Part shown: in pieces, positions 62,045 to 64,000 of the stretch
Layout: every line of letters starts with the position of its first letter
Position numbering within the stretch: the first letter of the stretch is position 1
Assembly (NCBI GenBank): GCA_947179485.1
Contig: OX359248.1
Span: forward strand, 50,664,386 to 50,728,385
Length of the DNA: 64,000 nucleotides
Source: Allacma fusca
Lineage: Eukaryota > Arthropoda > Collembola > Symphypleona > Sminthuridae
Direction of reading: 5' to 3'
Program-made: the position numbers and the translations under genes
Notes under the pieces: generated by a model
The model's input: only the letters and a program-made list of their open reading frames with translations
Told to the model about the DNA's origin: nothing
Databases searched by the model: none

Positions 62045-62230
62045 TAGGGCTTCTACTTGGGACAATGTTTTTGTCACGTCGACAATTTTGTCCCGTCCCG
62101 AATTCCTCGAGACAAAAAAGTTCGACCCGATTCAGTCCCGAAATAACATGGGGACAAACATTTTGTCCCGAAACTGTCCCGATCCCGGTCCCGTCAACCT
62201 CGGGACGTCCCGTCCCGAAAAGGAGCCCTA
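62045..62230. mobile_element. 186-bp hAT-like MITE G
   Basis: Ends TAGGGCTTC and GGAGCCCTA are inverted with one unmatched base. The flanks GTCGTTAC (62037-62044) and GTCATTAC (62231-62238) form an 8-bp duplication with one mismatch. The body is rich in GTCCCGAAAC motifs and matches the truncated copy starting at 37963. It sits at the inner edge of the foldback element's right arm. Confidence 0.8.
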
Positions 62231-62894
62231 GTCATTACACTCATTGTTAGTCGTTAGAAATTCATTGTTACCCGTTAGAGACTCATTGCTAGTCGTCAGA
62301 GACTCCTTGTTGCCCGTTAGATACTCATTGTTACTCGTTCGAGAGTTATCTATAGTCGTTATGGGAAATCGTAAGTCGTTAGAGAGTGATCGTTAGTCGT
62401 TAGAGAGTGATCGTAAGTCGTTAGTGATCGTTAGTCGTTAGTCGTTAGTGATCGTTAGTCGTTAGTCATTAGTCGTTAGTCGTTAGTCGTTAGTCGTTAG
62501 TCGTTAGTCGTTAGTCGTTAGTCGTTAGTGATCGTTAGTCGTTAGTGATCGTTAGTCGTTAGTCGTTAGTCGTTAGATTCGTGTCGTTAGGAATTAGGGT
62601 ATGCCCAAATATAAAACAAAGCACTGAGACACCGGAATACAAAATACCAAATGTAAAATAGAATACTGAAGATTTTGAAATACTAACAATTAGTACGACT
62701 AATTATAATACTATAATAAATTATTATTACAAATAAAACACGTAAAATGTTCAAGCTATTTCCAGGAATATTTCTATCTTTTGGATTGCATATTTATTGG
62801 AAACACTATGATAATGAACACACTGTAAGCGGATGCTTGGTCAGGTGGATTAACGTTTTGGTCGTAATGACATAGATATAGATATACATATAAC

Positions 62895-63418
62895 CAGGGT
62901 TGGTTTGGTTTAAACCAAATGATTTAAACCATGGTTTAAACCATGGTTTAAACCAAACGGTTTTTTTATAAAAACCAATGGTTTAAACCAAACACCTAAA
63001 ATTTTAATATTTTCAATCCAAAACGCTTATATTTCGTCGTGCGCAAAACTTGTGCAGTTACTGTGATATTGTGTAATTAAACTTTAGTGAAGTAAATAAT
63101 ACTATTAGCTTTTAGTCTTGTACATTTAGAAATTCGGAATCGTTTGTAAAATGAAAAATGCCAAACTTGTGTTTATGCAAAGTTATCATTAAAATTATAT
63201 CCAAATTATTAAATATTTAATGCTTTGTGATACTTACTGAGTTTGGGAAATAAGTAAATTTGTTCAAATTCACATGTTTTTTCATATGAATGAATGTTTT
63301 GCATTGAAAATTTGTTTAAACCAAAAAAACCTGGTTTAAACCAAAAAAACCCGGTTTAAACCAAAAAAACCTGGTTGTTTGGTTTTTTTGAAATAAACCA
63401 AAAAAACCCCCAACCCTG
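62895..63418. mobile_element. hAT-like MITE F with GGTTTAAACC palindromes
   Basis: Ends CAGGGTTGG and CCAACCCTG with a perfect 8-bp target duplication CATATAAC (62887-62894, 63419-63426). Subterminal regions are arrays of the self-complementary GGTTTAAACC plus AAAAAACC. The interior is AT-rich without coding capacity. Confidence 0.9.
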
Positions 63419-63426
63419 CATATAAC

Positions 63427-64000
63427 TATGTACATGTCGTAAAGAAACGAATGTTCAGCTGACGTTTTTGTTGCGTTATTACTTTTGACACATTCGTGAA
63501 AGTTGAGCGCAAACATGTATTTTGAACATAATTTGAGAGGATTTGAAAAGCAATAATTATTGTGATGTGCAATATGTGCATAAAAGTATCAAATGCGAAT
63601 TTAAAAATATATTATGTTCATGTTTGATCACTTTCATCGTTTCGTCTAAAAGTTCTAATTACAAAATCATGTTTCAAAGTACCAACTTCATAAACCAATA
63701 TACTGGAGGTATTTACTTCAGATCCCTATTTTCATTATATTAGGGTATTTAAAAATATTTCGGATCATTATGGACAAACACTACGCATACTCTAGAGTCG
63801 CTCAAAAATTGGTGACAGCTTGTTAGTGAATGATTCAATTATTAAGTATCCACGGCTCCTCCCATCAAAAATTGGCTCCACATACGCGCGAAATCCGTAC
63901 CGCAATGTTTTTCCATTGCGATAGAAATCTATTGATTTGGAAATTCTTTTCTAAAAATTTTGCTTAAAGGAGAAGACAGCCCACTCGTTCAAATTATATT
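63427..64000. other. Right edge, no feature seen
   Basis: AT-rich sequence with no recognisable gene, repeat or transposon end. Confidence 0.5.

Larger units (their letters stand above)
60379..62605. mobile_element. Foldback-like element with 7-bp repeat arms and 9-bp target duplication
   Basis: Ends GGCATACCCTAATTCCTAAC (60379) and its exact inverse ending at 62605 are flanked by a perfect 9-bp direct repeat CAAATATAA (60370-60378, 62606-62614). Each long arm is mostly tandem TAACGAC (left about 60411-60710, right about 62230-62575 as GTCGTTA), interspersed with TAACGATCACT and CAGTCTC variants. Long arms of short tandem repeats with a 9-bp duplication match Drosophila FB-type foldback elements; a Mutator-like origin is the alternative. 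The spacer contains two later insertions (61165-62029, 62045-62230). No transposase seen. Confidence 0.88.

Overview
The window is AT-rich nuclear DNA from an animal, most likely an arthropod. The evidence is GT-AG split genes with short introns, an ionotropic-receptor (IR) gene family known only from protostomes, and a density of terminal-inverted-repeat (TIR) transposons typical of arthropods. A springtail or crustacean fits the style of the IR proteins, but the taxon is not resolved from sequence alone.

The backbone is a tandem array of three complete Na-K-2Cl cotransporter genes (SLC12A1/2-like, NKCC) on the + strand: copy 1 at 1598-28643 (15 exons, 1058 aa), copy 2 at 30298-36475 (16 exons, 1048 aa) and copy 3 at 47437-53882 (16 exons, 1043 aa). 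I traced every exon by splice signals and phase. All three reading frames are intact, and nearly all exon lengths and phases match between copies. Each has an N-terminal RFxV/I kinase-docking motif and the NKCC ion-site residues. They differ in regulatory tail, intron structure and splice signals. An orphan fourth terminal exon (56671-56803) follows copy 3.

Two intronless IR genes on the - strand sit downstream of copies 2 and 3: IR-A 39344-41308 and IR-B 57202-59253. They are about 95% alike by eye, far closer than the NKCC copies are to each other. A broken third IR 5' end lies directly upstream of IR-A (41751-41840). The repeating unit is therefore NKCC(+) then IR(-), tail to tail.

Region by region: 1-1597 upstream DNA with a TATA/initiator candidate; 1.6-28.6 kb NKCC copy 1, whose 18-kb first intron holds only microsatellites; 30.3-36.5 kb copy 2; 37-39 kb a mosaic of transposon pieces and a roughly 52-bp minisatellite; 39.3-42.3 kb IR-A and its duplicated 5' end; 43-46.4 kb two transposon nests (hAT in hAT; hAT and a TA-target element inside a pogo/Tigger-like element); 47.4-53.9 kb copy 3; 54.5-55.5 kb a TIR element carrying a 25-bp minisatellite; 56.7-59.3 kb orphan exon and IR-B; 60.4-62.6 kb a foldback-like element made of 7-bp repeats with a perfect 9-bp target duplication and two younger insertions; 62.9-63.4 kb another hAT MITE.

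The NKCC proteins should be plasma-membrane electroneutral cotransporters set by WNK/SPAK-type kinases. The IRs should be divergent chemosensory cation channels. I see no direct functional link between the two families; they appear to share a locus through segmental duplication.
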